A stretch of 64,000 bases of DNA, taken from contig JARLGU010000065.1 in the NCBI GenBank assembly GCA_031292625.1, positions 26,849-90,848 of the forward strand, given 5' to 3'. The translations under genes and the position numbers were made by a program. The DNA is from Capsulimonadaceae bacterium. Lineage in GTDB: Bacteria > Armatimonadota > Armatimonadia > Armatimonadales > Capsulimonadaceae. How positions within the stretch are numbered: position 1 is the stretch's first letter; the number at the start of each line of letters is the position of its first letter. Positions 16,735 to 26,224 of this stretch are shown here, one piece after another. The notes below the pieces were generated by a model, which had not been told where the DNA came from, did no database searches, and saw only the letters and a program-made list of their open reading frames with translations.

Positions 16735-18780
16735 TTAACCCATTCTGACGGCGCCATGCAGAGCGGCCCCGCGCCTAATGGCGCCGCCCTTCGCATGGAT
16801 CGGCTCCGGCAGCGTAATCAGAACGAGCGTCGCATCGTCGTCGAGATCGGTGGTCCCGATCAGGCCGGTCGCGGCCGACCATATGCGCTCCGCGGTTTCG
16901 TTGATGTTGACGTGTTCGTGCATGCAATCCTGCACGCACTTATAAAAGAGGTCTGCTCCCAAGATTCTTCCGGTCATGCGCGACCGCGCCTCGACCAGAC
17001 CATCGGTGAACATAGCCATTGTGTCACCAGGACCAATTGCCGTTTTCTGATCGACGCACAAATCCGCGACATCCACGCCGACCACGCTTCCAGTCGAATC
17101 GAGGAATTCCAGGGCAAGATCGTCGCCGCGATATATTGCGGGCGGTTCGTGCCCCGCGGACGCATAGACTAGGCCGCCTGTTGACGGAGTCAGGATTCCG
17201 AAGAAAAGCGTGACGAGCGTCTGAATGTCGAATTGATGCAACAGGGCATAGTTCACACGATTGATCGTCGCCGCTGGAGATGTCTCGATCAGAGCATAGG
17301 CCCGAAGCAGGTTTCTCACCAGGGACGTATGCGCGGCCGCCTCCACGCCATGCCCGGTCACGTCTCCGATGACCAGCGCAATCCGGTCGCCTTCGAGCGG
17401 AAAGACCTCGACGAAATCGCCGCCCACGCCTCTATCGGCGGCTGGACGATAAATGAAGCATGTCTCAACGCCCGCAAGCCGGACCGGCAAAGAGGGAACG
17501 AGGCTGCGCTGCAGAGTGCGGTTAACCCTCTGCTCGCGTTCGAGAGCTGCCTCGACCGCGAAGCGCGAGTTCTGTTCGGCAGTGGTATCCTCCAGCACGA
17601 CGCCGACAGCGTGGATCGCGCCCGACGGATCACGAATCGGAAAAGCGGAACTGCGAACATGGATCTCGGATCTAAGCGTCTTCGCGGGACGAAGCGTTAT
17701 ATTGCGGCCGACAAACTCTTCGCCGTTGAACGCTCCTTCGAGTACGGCAATATTGTCCGCGGTCAGCGCTGGATACACGGTTTTCAGGTCCTGGCCCGTC
17801 AGTTCCTCGACGGTCATGTTGCATAGATCCGCCAAGTATCGATTGCAGCGCGTCACCCGGTAGTCCCGTTCGATGATGATAATGCCAATCGGCGCATTCT
17901 CAAAAACAAATCGGATCGTTGCCGACTGCTCGGCGATCATTCGACGGAGTTGCGCCTCTTCGATCACATTTGACATCTGATCCGAAACCGAGGCCAGTAA
18001 AGACATTTCGCCCTTGGACCACCGCCTCGGACGGCGGCAGTCGTGGACCGAAATAAGTCCGGCCACGCGACCGTTCACGAAGATCTTAGTGAACATCCCT
18101 GCGTACAAATTATAATGATTTAGCAGAAAACCGGGGATGGCAGGGTTCAGCCGCGTATCGTTGACAACTTTCAGCTGCCCTTCCCAATCGATTGAGTTTA
18201 CAACATCCTCTCGAGTGGCCGGCAAATCCACGCCAACCATCGTGGCGATGTTCGGAGCCAGCCATTCGTAGATACGCACGGGACCAGGTTCCCCGCGTTC
18301 GTTCTCGAACGGAACAACGTGAACGCGGTCAACATCGAGAGTTCTGCCAATGGCTTCGCAGACGGCAGTGGATATGTCGGCCCAGTCGATAGAATAGCGC
18401 GTGTTGCCGAAGAGATAAGCAAGCGCTTCAGCCTGTTTCCGCGCGGCGTCTTGCTCCTGGCTGGTCTGAGCATGGCGGGCGCAAAATAGCCCCACCGCGA
18501 GCTTGGCGGCGACGTCGAAGAGGATATGCGGCCCCTTGGGCGCGATGTGCAGCGGGAGATTAAGAGCGTAGCTCGTGCAGTCGAGCCCGATGACAAGGGC
18601 TAGAATCGCGTAGCACCAGGTATAGCTTTGCGCGTAGACGGCAAGGAGCAACGGGACAAAGTAGAGGAGGTCGAGGCCGACATCCTTATGGAGAACTCGA
18701 TCCGTCGCAAAGATGGCCACGGCCAGAAGAATGGCCGCAATGAGAGGAATGTACTTTTCACGCCGTCCGCGTCGCTGCAA
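16735..18780 (-). CDS. SpoIIE/RsbU-type PP2C phosphatase with membrane, GAF and PAS domains
   Basis: The 681-residue protein begins with about three membrane helices (YIPLIAAILLAVAIFATDRV to LVIGLDCTSYAL). A GAF-like domain (about 130-285) and a PAS domain (about 290-405, ATIRFVFENAPIGIIIIERD) follow. The C-terminal part is a SpoIIE/RsbU phosphatase (about 420-655) with QRSLVPSLPV, RGVGGDFVEVFPL, IGDVTGHGVEAA, SAGHEPPAIY and MFTDGLVEAR; its aspartates bind two metals. Such enzymes dephosphorylate anti-sigma-antagonist proteins to switch sigma factors on. No anti-sigma partner is adjacent, and the regulated output is unknown. Confidence 0.9.
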   Translation of the reverse strand: MQRRGRREKYIPLIAAILLAVAIFATDRVLHKDVGLDLLYFVPLLLAVYAQSYTWCYAILALVIGLDCTSYALNLPLHIAPKGPHILFDVAAKLAVGLFCARHAQTSQEQDAARKQAEALAYLFGNTRYSIDWADISTAVCEAIGRTLDVDRVHVVPFENERGEPGPVRIYEWLAPNIATMVGVDLPATREDVVNSIDWEGQLKVVNDTRLNPAIPGFLLNHYNLYAGMFTKIFVNGRVAGLISVHDCRRPRRWSKGEMSLLASVSDQMSNVIEEAQLRRMIAEQSATIRFVFENAPIGIIIIERDYRVTRCNRYLADLCNMTVEELTGQDLKTVYPALTADNIAVLEGAFNGEEFVGRNITLRPAKTLRSEIHVRSSAFPIRDPSGAIHAVGVVLEDTTAEQNSRFAVEAALEREQRVNRTLQRSLVPSLPVRLAGVETCFIYRPAADRGVGGDFVEVFPLEGDRIALVIGDVTGHGVEAAAHTSLVRNLLRAYALIETSPAATINRVNYALLHQFDIQTLVTLFFGILTPSTGGLVYASAGHEPPAIYRGDDLALEFLDSTGSVVGVDVADLCVDQKTAIGPGDTMAMFTDGLVEARSRMTGRILGADLFYKCVQDCMHEHVNINETAERIWSAATGLIGTTDLDDDATLVLITLPEPIHAKGGAIRRGAALHGAVRMG

Positions 18781-18984
18781 CTGCCCCGCCCCCTCGCAAA
18801 AGTTACATCAGTCCGATTCACCACACCACGTCGCGCCACAATTTGATTGGCAACCACCGTCCGCGCCGAGTCTAACCGCGTGAGCGAGCGTTTTTCTAGT
18901 TGGAGCTGCTATCTTGGATTTTCGGCGATTTTGACCATAATCTAGATGCTGCGCAGCAGAGTTTCCGTCGAACATTTCCTGCCG

Positions 18985-19932
18985 CTAGCTGCCGATTTCT
19001 TCCAAGAACCGCTCGGCGCCGATCGCCGCCATGCAGCCGGAGCCCGCCGCGGTAATCGCCTGCCTGTACACCGTGTCCTGGACATCGCCGGCCGCGAAAA
19101 CGCCTGGAACGCTTGTCGCAGGCGTACCGGGCTCGGTCACGATGTAGCCGTTCTCATCGGTGATTAGCTGGCCCTTGAACAGAGCCGTGTTGGGCTCATG
19201 CCCAATCGCGATAAAAAGACCGTCCGTCGCGAGATGATGCTCGCTCCCCGTATGAAGATGCCTTAACGTAACGCCCGTCACCTTCCCGGCAGCGGGATCA
19301 TGCACCTTCGCGATCACCGAGTCCCACACCAGCCGGATCTTCTCGTTCTCGAAGGCGCGCTTTTGCATAATCGCCGACGCACGCAGATGGTCGCGTCGAT
19401 GAACTACGGTCACGGAGCGCGCGAGCCGGGATAGATAATTTGCCTCTTCGATCGCCGTATCGCCCCCGCCGACCACGACGACATCCTTACCGCGGAAGAA
19501 GAACCCATCGCATGTCGCGCAGGCCGATACGCCCTTGCCGTAAAGCGCGGTTTCCTCCGGCAAGCCCAGCCACTTCGCGCTCGCGCCGGTTGCGATAATC
19601 ACCGTTTGCCCCACGTATTCGCCGCCTGAGTCGGTTACCGCCGTAAACGGACGCTCGCGCACGGTCGCCTTCACGACATTCTCCGAGACGAATTCCGCCC
19701 CGACCCGCACCGCCTGCTCACGCATCGCGATCATTAAGTCCGGCCCCATAATGCCATTCGGAAAGCCGGGATAGTTCTCGACATCGCTGGTAATCATGAG
19801 CTGCCCGCCCGGAAGGTTGGGCGGACCGCCTTCGATCACGATGGGGGCGAGGTTGGCCCGCGCCGCGTAGATTGCGGCCGTCAATCCGGCTGGACCGGAA
19901 CCGATAATTAAAACTTTGGTTTCGCTGGGCAT
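18985..19932 (-). CDS. trxB: Thioredoxin reductase
   Basis: A 315-residue flavoprotein that uses NADPH to reduce thioredoxin. FAD binding is shown by IIGSGPAGLTAAIYAARANL at the N-terminus, the redox-active disulfide by SACATCDG (Cys138 and Cys141), and NADPH binding by GGGDTAIEEANYLSRLA. The C-terminal FAD contact VPGVFAAGDVQD is present. Length is typical. It is monocistronic, with about 200 bases on either side. No thioredoxin gene lies next to it. Confidence 0.95.
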   Translation of the reverse strand: MPSETKVLIIGSGPAGLTAAIYAARANLAPIVIEGGPPNLPGGQLMITSDVENYPGFPNGIMGPDLMIAMREQAVRVGAEFVSENVVKATVRERPFTAVTDSGGEYVGQTVIIATGASAKWLGLPEETALYGKGVSACATCDGFFFRGKDVVVVGGGDTAIEEANYLSRLARSVTVVHRRDHLRASAIMQKRAFENEKIRLVWDSVIAKVHDPAAGKVTGVTLRHLHTGSEHHLATDGLFIAIGHEPNTALFKGQLITDENGYIVTEPGTPATSVPGVFAAGDVQDTVYRQAITAAGSGCMAAIGAERFLEEIGS

Positions 19933-20114
19933 ATCTGCGTCCTCTCAGGTTTGGTTATTTTACCCGACGAATATGAAGAGAGTTTGAAGATCGCATATTG
20001 TATACGCTCGACGCATGGCCGAAAGAGCGTTCTTCGAGCGTTTGAGCCGCGACGCTCGCTATTCATTTCCAGCAACGCCACTCTCGCAACCTTAGTGGTA
20101 CAATACGCCATCCT

Positions 20115-20588
20115 ATGATCTCGCGCCGCAACAAGCTTCAGCTCTCGCTGTTCGGGCCAAGTGACGGCGCTCCGGCCACACGCTCTTGGACAATCGTATC
20201 CTACACGATTGACGGGCAGGGGCTACCGGCGGCCGAAGCAATCCGCCCGATCGTGAAGGCGCTCTCGCAAGCACTCGATAACGTCGGCGCGCGCCGCGAT
20301 CCGAAGATGCGCGACAGCTCGTTCGATCTGTATTCATGCCACGACGCCAGCCGGTACCTGCTTGCCGTCCCCGAAGACCTTCATCCGGCCGTAGCGGGAA
20401 TGGTCGAACGCAAGCTGCTCGAAGTGCGCGGTTTCGATGGTCTGCGCCGCGGCGTCCCTGATCTTGGCCGCGAATACCGGCCCGCGGGATTTTACGAAGC
20501 AGGAGCAGTGTGGGTGTTGGCGACGCCGGCGGATGCGCTCAAGCGGGCTCGTACGGCAGCGGGCAACCAGCTGGCGTTCGACTATTAG
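20115..20588 (+). CDS. Hypothetical protein
   Basis: A 157-residue soluble protein of no recognised family. It begins MISRRNKLQLSLFGPSDG and has mixed alpha/beta character with strands such as RSWTIVSYTI and ASRYLLAVPEDLHPAV, and an acidic/basic balance typical of cytoplasmic proteins. No signal peptide or membrane segment is seen. It lies 23 bases before a TMTC-like membrane protein and is probably co-transcribed with it. Codon use matches its neighbours, so it is likely a real gene, but its function is unknown. Confidence 0.65.
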   Translation: MISRRNKLQLSLFGPSDGAPATRSWTIVSYTIDGQGLPAAEAIRPIVKALSQALDNVGARRDPKMRDSSFDLYSCHDASRYLLAVPEDLHPAVAGMVERKLLEVRGFDGLRRGVPDLGREYRPAGFYEAGAVWVLATPADALKRARTAAGNQLAFDY

Positions 20589-20611
20589 GCCTCCCCCGGC
20601 GGACAACGGAT

Positions 20612-22378
20612 ATGAACGACGAAGCATCCCAAACGCCCAACCAAGATTTCGCGGCCGGCGCTGGCGCAACTAGGAAACGCCAGCGGGGCCATCGGCTTCC
20701 GGCGCTTGTGCTGCTTGCGATCACCGCGCTCGTTTATGGCGCGGCGATCACATACAAGTTCGTCACGTGGGACGACGGCATTCACGTCTTCAAGAACCCG
20801 TATTTTCATCCACTGACCTGGTCAAATGTTGCCCATTTCTGGCTCGCGCCGTACGAAAAGCTCTACATCCCCCTCAGCTACACCGTTTACGCGGCCCTGG
20901 TGGTCATCGCAAACCACTTTCCCACTCCCTTTGACCAGGGTACGGATGCGACAATCGACGCGCACGTCTTTCACATCGCTTCCGTAGGCGTTCATCTTCT
21001 TAACACCTTTCTCGTGTTTTTGATCGCCAAGCGTCTCACGAGGCGCGCCCTGCCTGCCGCGGTCGGGACGCTAATCTTCGCGATCCATCCGATGCAGGTG
21101 GAATCGGTCGCCTGGGTGTCCGAGTTGCGGGGCCTGCTCGCTGCCCTGTTTTGCCTCATTGCGATGCTGATTTACGTCCGCCTCGGCGACGAGGCAGGCA
21201 ATAGCTCCGTCCGCCTCTCAAAATGCTGGATTCGTTGCGGCGCGCTGATGGTTCTCGCGCTCCTTTGCAAACCATCGGTGCTCATCCTACCAATTGCGCT
21301 TTTGACGATCGGCTGCTTGTTTCAGAAGCGCCCGCTTCTCGTCTGTGCACGCGAAACGCTGCCCCTGCTGGCGCTCAGCCTGCCTTTTCTCGTGATAACG
21401 CACGCGGCGCAACCCGTCCTCGCGCAGGTCTCCGTACCGTGGCTGGAACGTCCATTGATTGCCGCGGATGCCCTTGCGTTTTATATCACGAAGCTTTTCG
21501 CGCCGTTTCGGCTGTGCATCGACTACTCGCGCCGACCACACGATGTCCTTGGGCACTGGTGGGGCTACGTGACCTGGATCTTGCCAGTTGCCGTCGCTTG
21601 GACGGCTTGGCGCTTTCGCGACAAGGCCCCGTATCTCTTAGCGGGGGCTGCGCTGTTCGCAGTCGTCCTACTGCCCGAGCTCGGCCTCGTTCCCTTCACG
21701 TACCAAAATTATTCCACCGTGGCCGACCGGTACGCCTACCTTGCCCTGCTCGGCCCCGCGTTCGCCTTGTCGATTCTGGTCGCGCGCCTCGACGCGACCA
21801 CGCTTTGGAACGCCGCCATTGCGCTGACGGCCGTGCTCGGCCTGCTTGCCGTCCACCAATCCGGCGTATGGCGCAACAGTTTGGACCTGAACGCTGCCTG
21901 CCTGGCGGTGAACCCAAACAGCGCGGCATGCCACGCAAACTACGGCGATGCGCTTTACCGCTGCGGACGATACGCGCAGGCTCGCGACGAGTTTCTGGAG
22001 TCTATCAAAGCCAACCCCGATTTTGAGTACCTTTACACCGATCTCGGCGACGTCTACCTTGCGCTCCATAGCTACGACGACGCGGTAAACTGCTACACAT
22101 ACGCCGCATTTCGCAATCCGGACAACCCCGTGCAGCACGACAAGCTGGCAAGAGCGCTGCTCGCCGCCAAACGCTACGACGAGGCGATTCATGAGTTCAC
22201 GACCACGATCAGCCTCAGTCCGCATTCCAAGTCCGCGTTCATCGGCCTCGGAGACGCATGCGCGGGCGCGCAACGCTGGCCGGACGCCGTACTCGCCTAT
22301 CGAGGCGCTATCTTCATGGGGGACACGGGCGCGCAAACGCAACGTAAGCTAAAGCACGCCATCGAGGCGGCGAAATAG
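20612..22378 (+). CDS. TMTC/PMT-like membrane protein with C-terminal TPR repeats (paralogue 1)
   Basis: The 588-residue protein has about 10 membrane helices and then tetratricopeptide repeats (about 425-585). The pattern VTWDDGIHVFKNPYFHPLTW near the N-terminus, then FAIHPMQVESVAWVSELRG and YSTVADRYAYLALLGP, is typical of the bacterial family related to TMTC and protein O-mannosyltransferases. An acidic first-loop motif (WDDG) could be catalytic. Such proteins are thought to be glycosyltransferases using lipid-linked sugars; activity here is inferred. ATG at 20612 is preferred to the longer frame, which overlaps the previous gene. It is followed by a close paralogue. Confidence 0.8.
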   Translation: MNDEASQTPNQDFAAGAGATRKRQRGHRLPALVLLAITALVYGAAITYKFVTWDDGIHVFKNPYFHPLTWSNVAHFWLAPYEKLYIPLSYTVYAALVVIANHFPTPFDQGTDATIDAHVFHIASVGVHLLNTFLVFLIAKRLTRRALPAAVGTLIFAIHPMQVESVAWVSELRGLLAALFCLIAMLIYVRLGDEAGNSSVRLSKCWIRCGALMVLALLCKPSVLILPIALLTIGCLFQKRPLLVCARETLPLLALSLPFLVITHAAQPVLAQVSVPWLERPLIAADALAFYITKLFAPFRLCIDYSRRPHDVLGHWWGYVTWILPVAVAWTAWRFRDKAPYLLAGAALFAVVLLPELGLVPFTYQNYSTVADRYAYLALLGPAFALSILVARLDATTLWNAAIALTAVLGLLAVHQSGVWRNSLDLNAACLAVNPNSAACHANYGDALYRCGRYAQARDEFLESIKANPDFEYLYTDLGDVYLALHSYDDAVNCYTYAAFRNPDNPVQHDKLARALLAAKRYDEAIHEFTTTISLSPHSKSAFIGLGDACAGAQRWPDAVLAYRGAIFMGDTGAQTQRKLKHAIEAAK

Positions 22379-22438
22379 CGGAGCCAGACAGGAGACCACC
22401 GCCGGACGTAACGGCAACTGGGTTTCCATGCCAGCCAA

Positions 22439-24331
22439 ATGTTACATCGAACAATGACCGACAACGCCAGATCCAGTGAACCGCAAGAACGCCGTCCAGT
22501 CAGCCCGCGCGAAAAGGCGCTGCTGGCCTTCTGCGCTGTCGCGCTGGTCACGGCCGCCGTGTTCGCGTCGTCGTTATCACACGATTTCGTGACATGGGAC
22601 GACAACTTGCACGTTTACAAGAATCCCTGGCTGTCCCCCGTAACTATCGCGCACGTCGCGCATTTCTGGCGACACTCGTATGGCGATCTGTACATTCCGG
22701 TCAGCTACACGCTCTTCAGCGGGTTGGCAGCCATCGCGTCCTGTTCGCGTCCCGATCCAACGATAACGGATACTGGCGCGCTCTTCGATCCGCACGTTTT
22801 CCACGCCGCCGATTTAGCCTTGCATGTCGCTAGCACGCTCATCGTTTTCGCGCTGCTGCGGCGTCTCGTACGAAACGCGCTGCCGGCCGCATGCGGAGCA
22901 TTGCTCTTCGCGATCCATCCATTGCAGGTAGAGAGCGTCGCCTGGGTCGCGGAAACGCGCGGCGTGCTGGCAGGATTGTTTTGCGTGATCGCCGCATGGC
23001 TGTACGTAGCCAGGATCGAAGCCTTGCGCGAGACGGGAAGGATGCGGTTGGACATCTTCTCGTGGGCCGGATTGGTCGTTCTAACGGTCCTGGCGCTTCT
23101 GAGCAAGCCATCCGCCGTCATGATCCCGGCGCTGCTCTTTGCGATCGCATACGGCCTGCGGCTGCGCTCAGCGCGGGACGCCGCAATCGATGTCGCTCCG
23201 CTGCTCTTGGCGGCGCTGCCAATCGTCGTTCTGACACACAGCGTACAGCACCCCGCGGCGTTTTCGATCACTCCTCCGCTCGCGCGCCCCCTCGTCGCCG
23301 GCGACGCTCTTGCGTTCTACCTCGCCAAGCTTGTCGCCCCCATCGGCCTGATCCCAGACTATGCAAGAACGCCTCACGCCGTGCTGGGACATTGGTGGGG
23401 ATACGTAACATGGCTCGCGCCCGCTTTCGCGGCGGCCGCCGCTTACCGATTCCGAAACAACGCCCGCTACCTCGCGGCGGGGCTGGGCACCTTCGCCGCC
23501 GCGCTTCTGCCTGTTCTTGGGCTTGTGCCATTCGGCTATCAGGCATACTCGACGGTCGCGGACCGGTACGCCTATTTGGCGCTGCTCGGCCCTGCCGTCG
23601 CGCTCGCTTATGCACTTGCAGCATATCCATCGAAACCCGCATTTGCGGCGACCGGCATCGTATTGGCGATTCTCTGCGTCCTGAACGTCCAGCAGACGGC
23701 GCGGTGGGCAAACAGCCGGACGCTCTACGCGTACACGATCGGCGTCAACCCGAACACTGCGCCGATCCAGCACAATGCGGGCGAGTTGCTCATGCGCGAT
23801 AACCCGCTCGCGGCCGAACCCTACTTCCGCGCCGCGATCCGCGCGAACCCGCTTTTTCCGAATGAGCACATCAATCTCGGCAGCGTTCTTGAAGAGAGCG
23901 GCCGGCCGCGCGAAGCGCTCGAACAGTTCGTTTACGCGGCCCGCCTCGACAATAGCGATCCGAGCATACCGTACGACATCGGCAACACCTTGATGGTCAT
24001 GGGAGAGTACGCCAAGGCAATCCAGGCCTACGACAACGCAATCAAGCTGAAGCCGTCGCACGCGGGAGCGCTCAACAACGAAGGCCGCGCATACCTCGCG
24101 CTTGGGGAATACGCTCTCGCCGCGCTGCGCTTCCAGCAAGCCGCCCGCGTCAGACCCGCAGAGCCAGGCTTCCACATCAACGCCGCCCTCGCGCTGGCAC
24201 GCTGCGGCCGAAAGGCCGATGCGCTCATCGAGATCAAGGAAGCGCTGCGCATCGACCCGGATAACGCGTTGGCGCAAAACGCGCTCAACGATATTCGGAC
24301 GAACGCAGGGCCGATCAGGCCGAAAAATTAA
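22439..24331 (+). CDS. TMTC/PMT-like membrane protein with C-terminal TPR repeats (paralogue 2)
   Basis: The 630-residue protein is a clear tandem duplicate of the gene ending at 22378. It shares FVTWDDNLHVYKNPWLSP, LFAIHPLQVESVAWVAETRG, LGHWWGYVTW and YSTVADRYAYLALLGP. About 10-11 membrane helices are followed by four or five TPR units (about 455-625, for example GEYAKAIQAYDNAIKLKPSH). Divergence is clear along the length, so the duplication is not recent. Either ATG 22439 or 22454 may start it. Predicted role: membrane glycosyltransferase or glycan-assembly protein; substrate unknown. Confidence 0.8.
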   Translation: MLHRTMTDNARSSEPQERRPVSPREKALLAFCAVALVTAAVFASSLSHDFVTWDDNLHVYKNPWLSPVTIAHVAHFWRHSYGDLYIPVSYTLFSGLAAIASCSRPDPTITDTGALFDPHVFHAADLALHVASTLIVFALLRRLVRNALPAACGALLFAIHPLQVESVAWVAETRGVLAGLFCVIAAWLYVARIEALRETGRMRLDIFSWAGLVVLTVLALLSKPSAVMIPALLFAIAYGLRLRSARDAAIDVAPLLLAALPIVVLTHSVQHPAAFSITPPLARPLVAGDALAFYLAKLVAPIGLIPDYARTPHAVLGHWWGYVTWLAPAFAAAAAYRFRNNARYLAAGLGTFAAALLPVLGLVPFGYQAYSTVADRYAYLALLGPAVALAYALAAYPSKPAFAATGIVLAILCVLNVQQTARWANSRTLYAYTIGVNPNTAPIQHNAGELLMRDNPLAAEPYFRAAIRANPLFPNEHINLGSVLEESGRPREALEQFVYAARLDNSDPSIPYDIGNTLMVMGEYAKAIQAYDNAIKLKPSHAGALNNEGRAYLALGEYALAALRFQQAARVRPAEPGFHINAALALARCGRKADALIEIKEALRIDPDNALAQNALNDIRTNAGPIRPKN

Positions 24332-24375
24332 AGCCTCAAGGAAATTGGCTTCGCGAGATGGAGGGACGCTGCCTT

Positions 24376-24933
24376 TTAGCTCAGCATTTCGAGCGCCTTC
24401 CGGTGCAGGGCGAAAGCAACCGGATCGTGGAGCGCAAAAACGATCCGGCGCAACAGGGTTTGCGGATGCTCGCGCAGGTAATCGACGACGGCGCGGAGGG
24501 CAACGAATGCCGCCTTGTCCATTGGGTAGCCGTAGACGCCGGTGCTGATCGCCGGGAACGCGACCGACTCAGCGGCAAGCTGCTCGGCGACGGCGAGCGA
24601 CGAGCGATAAGCGGATCGCAAGAGCGGTTCAGCCTTATGCGGACCGAGAAAGTACACCGGTCCGACCGTATGGATCACGTAGCGAGCAGGCATTTGCCCG
24701 CCGCTCGTCGCAACGGCCTCGCCCGTCGGCAGGTTGCCGCGCTCCGCGACGATCTTCCGGCATTCATCGGCCAGCGCCGGCCCCGCAGCCCGGTGGATCG
24801 CGCCGTCCACTCCGCCGCCGCCCGCAAGCTCCGTATTCGCGGCGTTGACAACCGCATCCACCTCAAGGCGCGTGATATCGCCCAAAATGAGCTCGATCGC
24901 GGTGTTGCCGATCGTCAAGGTTGGCGTTTGCAT
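24376..24933 (-). CDS. Macro domain protein (ADP-ribose-binding, possible O-acetyl-ADP-ribose deacetylase)
   Basis: A 185-residue single macro domain. The family core is plain: LILGDITRLEVDAVVNAANTEL followed by AGGGGVDGAIHRAAGPAL, GEAVATSGGQMPARYVIHTVGP and VAFPAISTGVYGYPMDKAA. Such proteins bind ADP-ribose and often hydrolyse O-acetyl-ADP-ribose or mono-ADP-ribosylated protein (YmdB/MacroD class); the Asn and Asp of NAAN and GVDGAIH fit the catalytic class. It starts 15 bases after the EamA-family gene on the same strand. Confidence 0.92.
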   Translation of the reverse strand: MQTPTLTIGNTAIELILGDITRLEVDAVVNAANTELAGGGGVDGAIHRAAGPALADECRKIVAERGNLPTGEAVATSGGQMPARYVIHTVGPVYFLGPHKAEPLLRSAYRSSLAVAEQLAAESVAFPAISTGVYGYPMDKAAFVALRAVVDYLREHPQTLLRRIVFALHDPVAFALHRKALEMLS

Positions 24934-24948
24934 GAGGCCTCCTTCGAC

Positions 24949-25422
24949 TTACCCAGAGCGTGGCCCGGATCGTCCCGAAAACCAATGTCCAACCGTCTGC
25001 TGTACCTCGGGAAGCGTCAGCAGTACGCCCGCAACGATTAGGACGATGGCCGCCGCGGTTATCCCATTTACCTTTTCGCGCAAGACCACGACTCCCAGTA
25101 CCACGGCGATCACGAAACTGAGCTTGTCAATAGGAGCGACACGCGAAATCGGTCCCATTTTGAGCGCCGCAAAGTAGAACAGCCACGAGAGCCCGGTGGC
25201 AAGCCCTGAAAGAACCAGAAAAAGCCAGCTCCTGGGACCGATCTCGCGTATCCCGGGAAGCTCGCCGCGAAAGGACACAATGCCTGCGGCAAACACCAAA
25301 ACGACCCCAGTCCGAATGAGCGTCGCGAGGTTCGAGGGGATCCCTTCCACGCCCAGCTTCGCAAGCAGCGCGGTAATTCCCGCAAAGAGGGCCGAAAAAA
25401 GGGCGCAAGCGACCCAGCCCAT
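24949..25422 (-). CDS. EamA/DMT-family small transporter
   Basis: The 157-residue protein has five hydrophobic segments and one EamA domain (ALFAGITALLAKLGVEGIPS at the start, VAPIDKLSFVIAVVLGVVVL REK-type ending). Single-domain members of the drug/metabolite transporter superfamily usually act as dimers. ATG at 25422 has AAAGGA seven bases upstream; the longer frame to 25521 adds an implausible polar tail. It is followed by the macro-domain gene. Substrate unknown. Confidence 0.85.
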   Translation of the reverse strand: MGWVACALFSALFAGITALLAKLGVEGIPSNLATLIRTGVVLVFAAGIVSFRGELPGIREIGPRSWLFLVLSGLATGLSWLFYFAALKMGPISRVAPIDKLSFVIAVVLGVVVLREKVNGITAAAIVLIVAGVLLTLPEVQQTVGHWFSGRSGPRSG

Positions 25423-25663
25423 GATGAATTCCTTTAAGGGCCTGCGAATGAGGCCCGATGACAGAATAAGTGATGGATTTAAATGCGCCGAAGAACCCGA
25501 AGATCCCTCTCGACAGGACATAATTCGGCAAAGTTGCCGAAGCGGCTACTCAAAGCTTGACTGCGGCGCGACCCGGTCTTGTTCGACGGCGGCAGTCGTT
25601 CCCGTTGATCCGGTCAACCGGACGGGCTCTAACCGGACAAACAACAAAGCTAAAACGTTGCAA

Positions 25664-26224
25664 TCAGCGCGCCGCCGCATCGCCGCGCAACGATTCCAGC
25701 GCGCGTTGGACGATCAAAGTCTCGTCGTCGCCCTGCGGCGCATCGTCGGCGGACGCGTTCGTGTACCGGAGAATGCCGTTTCGACCGGCCACGAAGACGC
25801 GAGGACAGGGCGCGACGTTATAGCGATTTGTAGTAGCCATCAGCGGGTCGGGGATCAGCACCAAGCCGCTCCCGCCAAGACCCGTTTGGCGGGCAAACAA
25901 GCGAGCGGCGGCCTCATCCCCCGCAAAAACAACGACGGTTAATGGCGGTAGCGCGGCGCCCCCACCCTGCCGAATGATCGAATCAACGACGCCCCGGTTC
26001 CGAAGCGCTTGCCATTGGCGCGCACAAATGTGACAAGGCTCGCATCCACAGAAAAAAAAGATCGCAGCGCTCCGGCCGTACGCGTTTGCCAATCGCCATT
26101 TCCCATGGCCGTTCAAGTCCAGCCCGGCGAATTCGGGCAGCTTCCGCCCCACAACGGGGCCGGAAGCGGGCGCCGCGAACACGGGCACGCAAAGCAGCGC
26201 GAAAACAAGCGCGAAAAGCCTCAC
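25664..26224 (-). CDS. Secreted thioredoxin-fold (redoxin/TlpA-like) protein
   Basis: The 186-residue protein starts with a signal peptide (MRLFALVFALLCVPVFAAPA) and then an AhpC/TlpA-like fold: GRKLPEFAGLDLNGHGKW, FFFCGCEPCHICARQW, VVFAGDEAAARLFARQTG. The CEPC pair is the candidate redox site, surrounded by two additional cysteines, which is unusual. It starts with GTG overlapping the stop of the DUF1573 gene (GTGA), implying translational coupling. Pairing of DUF1573 and a redoxin suggests a periplasmic redox function. Confidence 0.78.
   Translation of the reverse strand: MRLFALVFALLCVPVFAAPASGPVVGRKLPEFAGLDLNGHGKWRLANAYGRSAAIFFFCGCEPCHICARQWQALRNRGVVDSIIRQGGGAALPPLTVVVFAGDEAAARLFARQTGLGGSGLVLIPDPLMATTNRYNVAPCPRVFVAGRNGILRYTNASADDAPQGDDETLIVQRALESLRGDAAAR

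Noticed and set aside
23168..24277. 369-codon minus-strand frame inside the second TMTC-like gene
   Set aside because: Plus-strand membrane and TPR motifs are clear, so this is a shadow.
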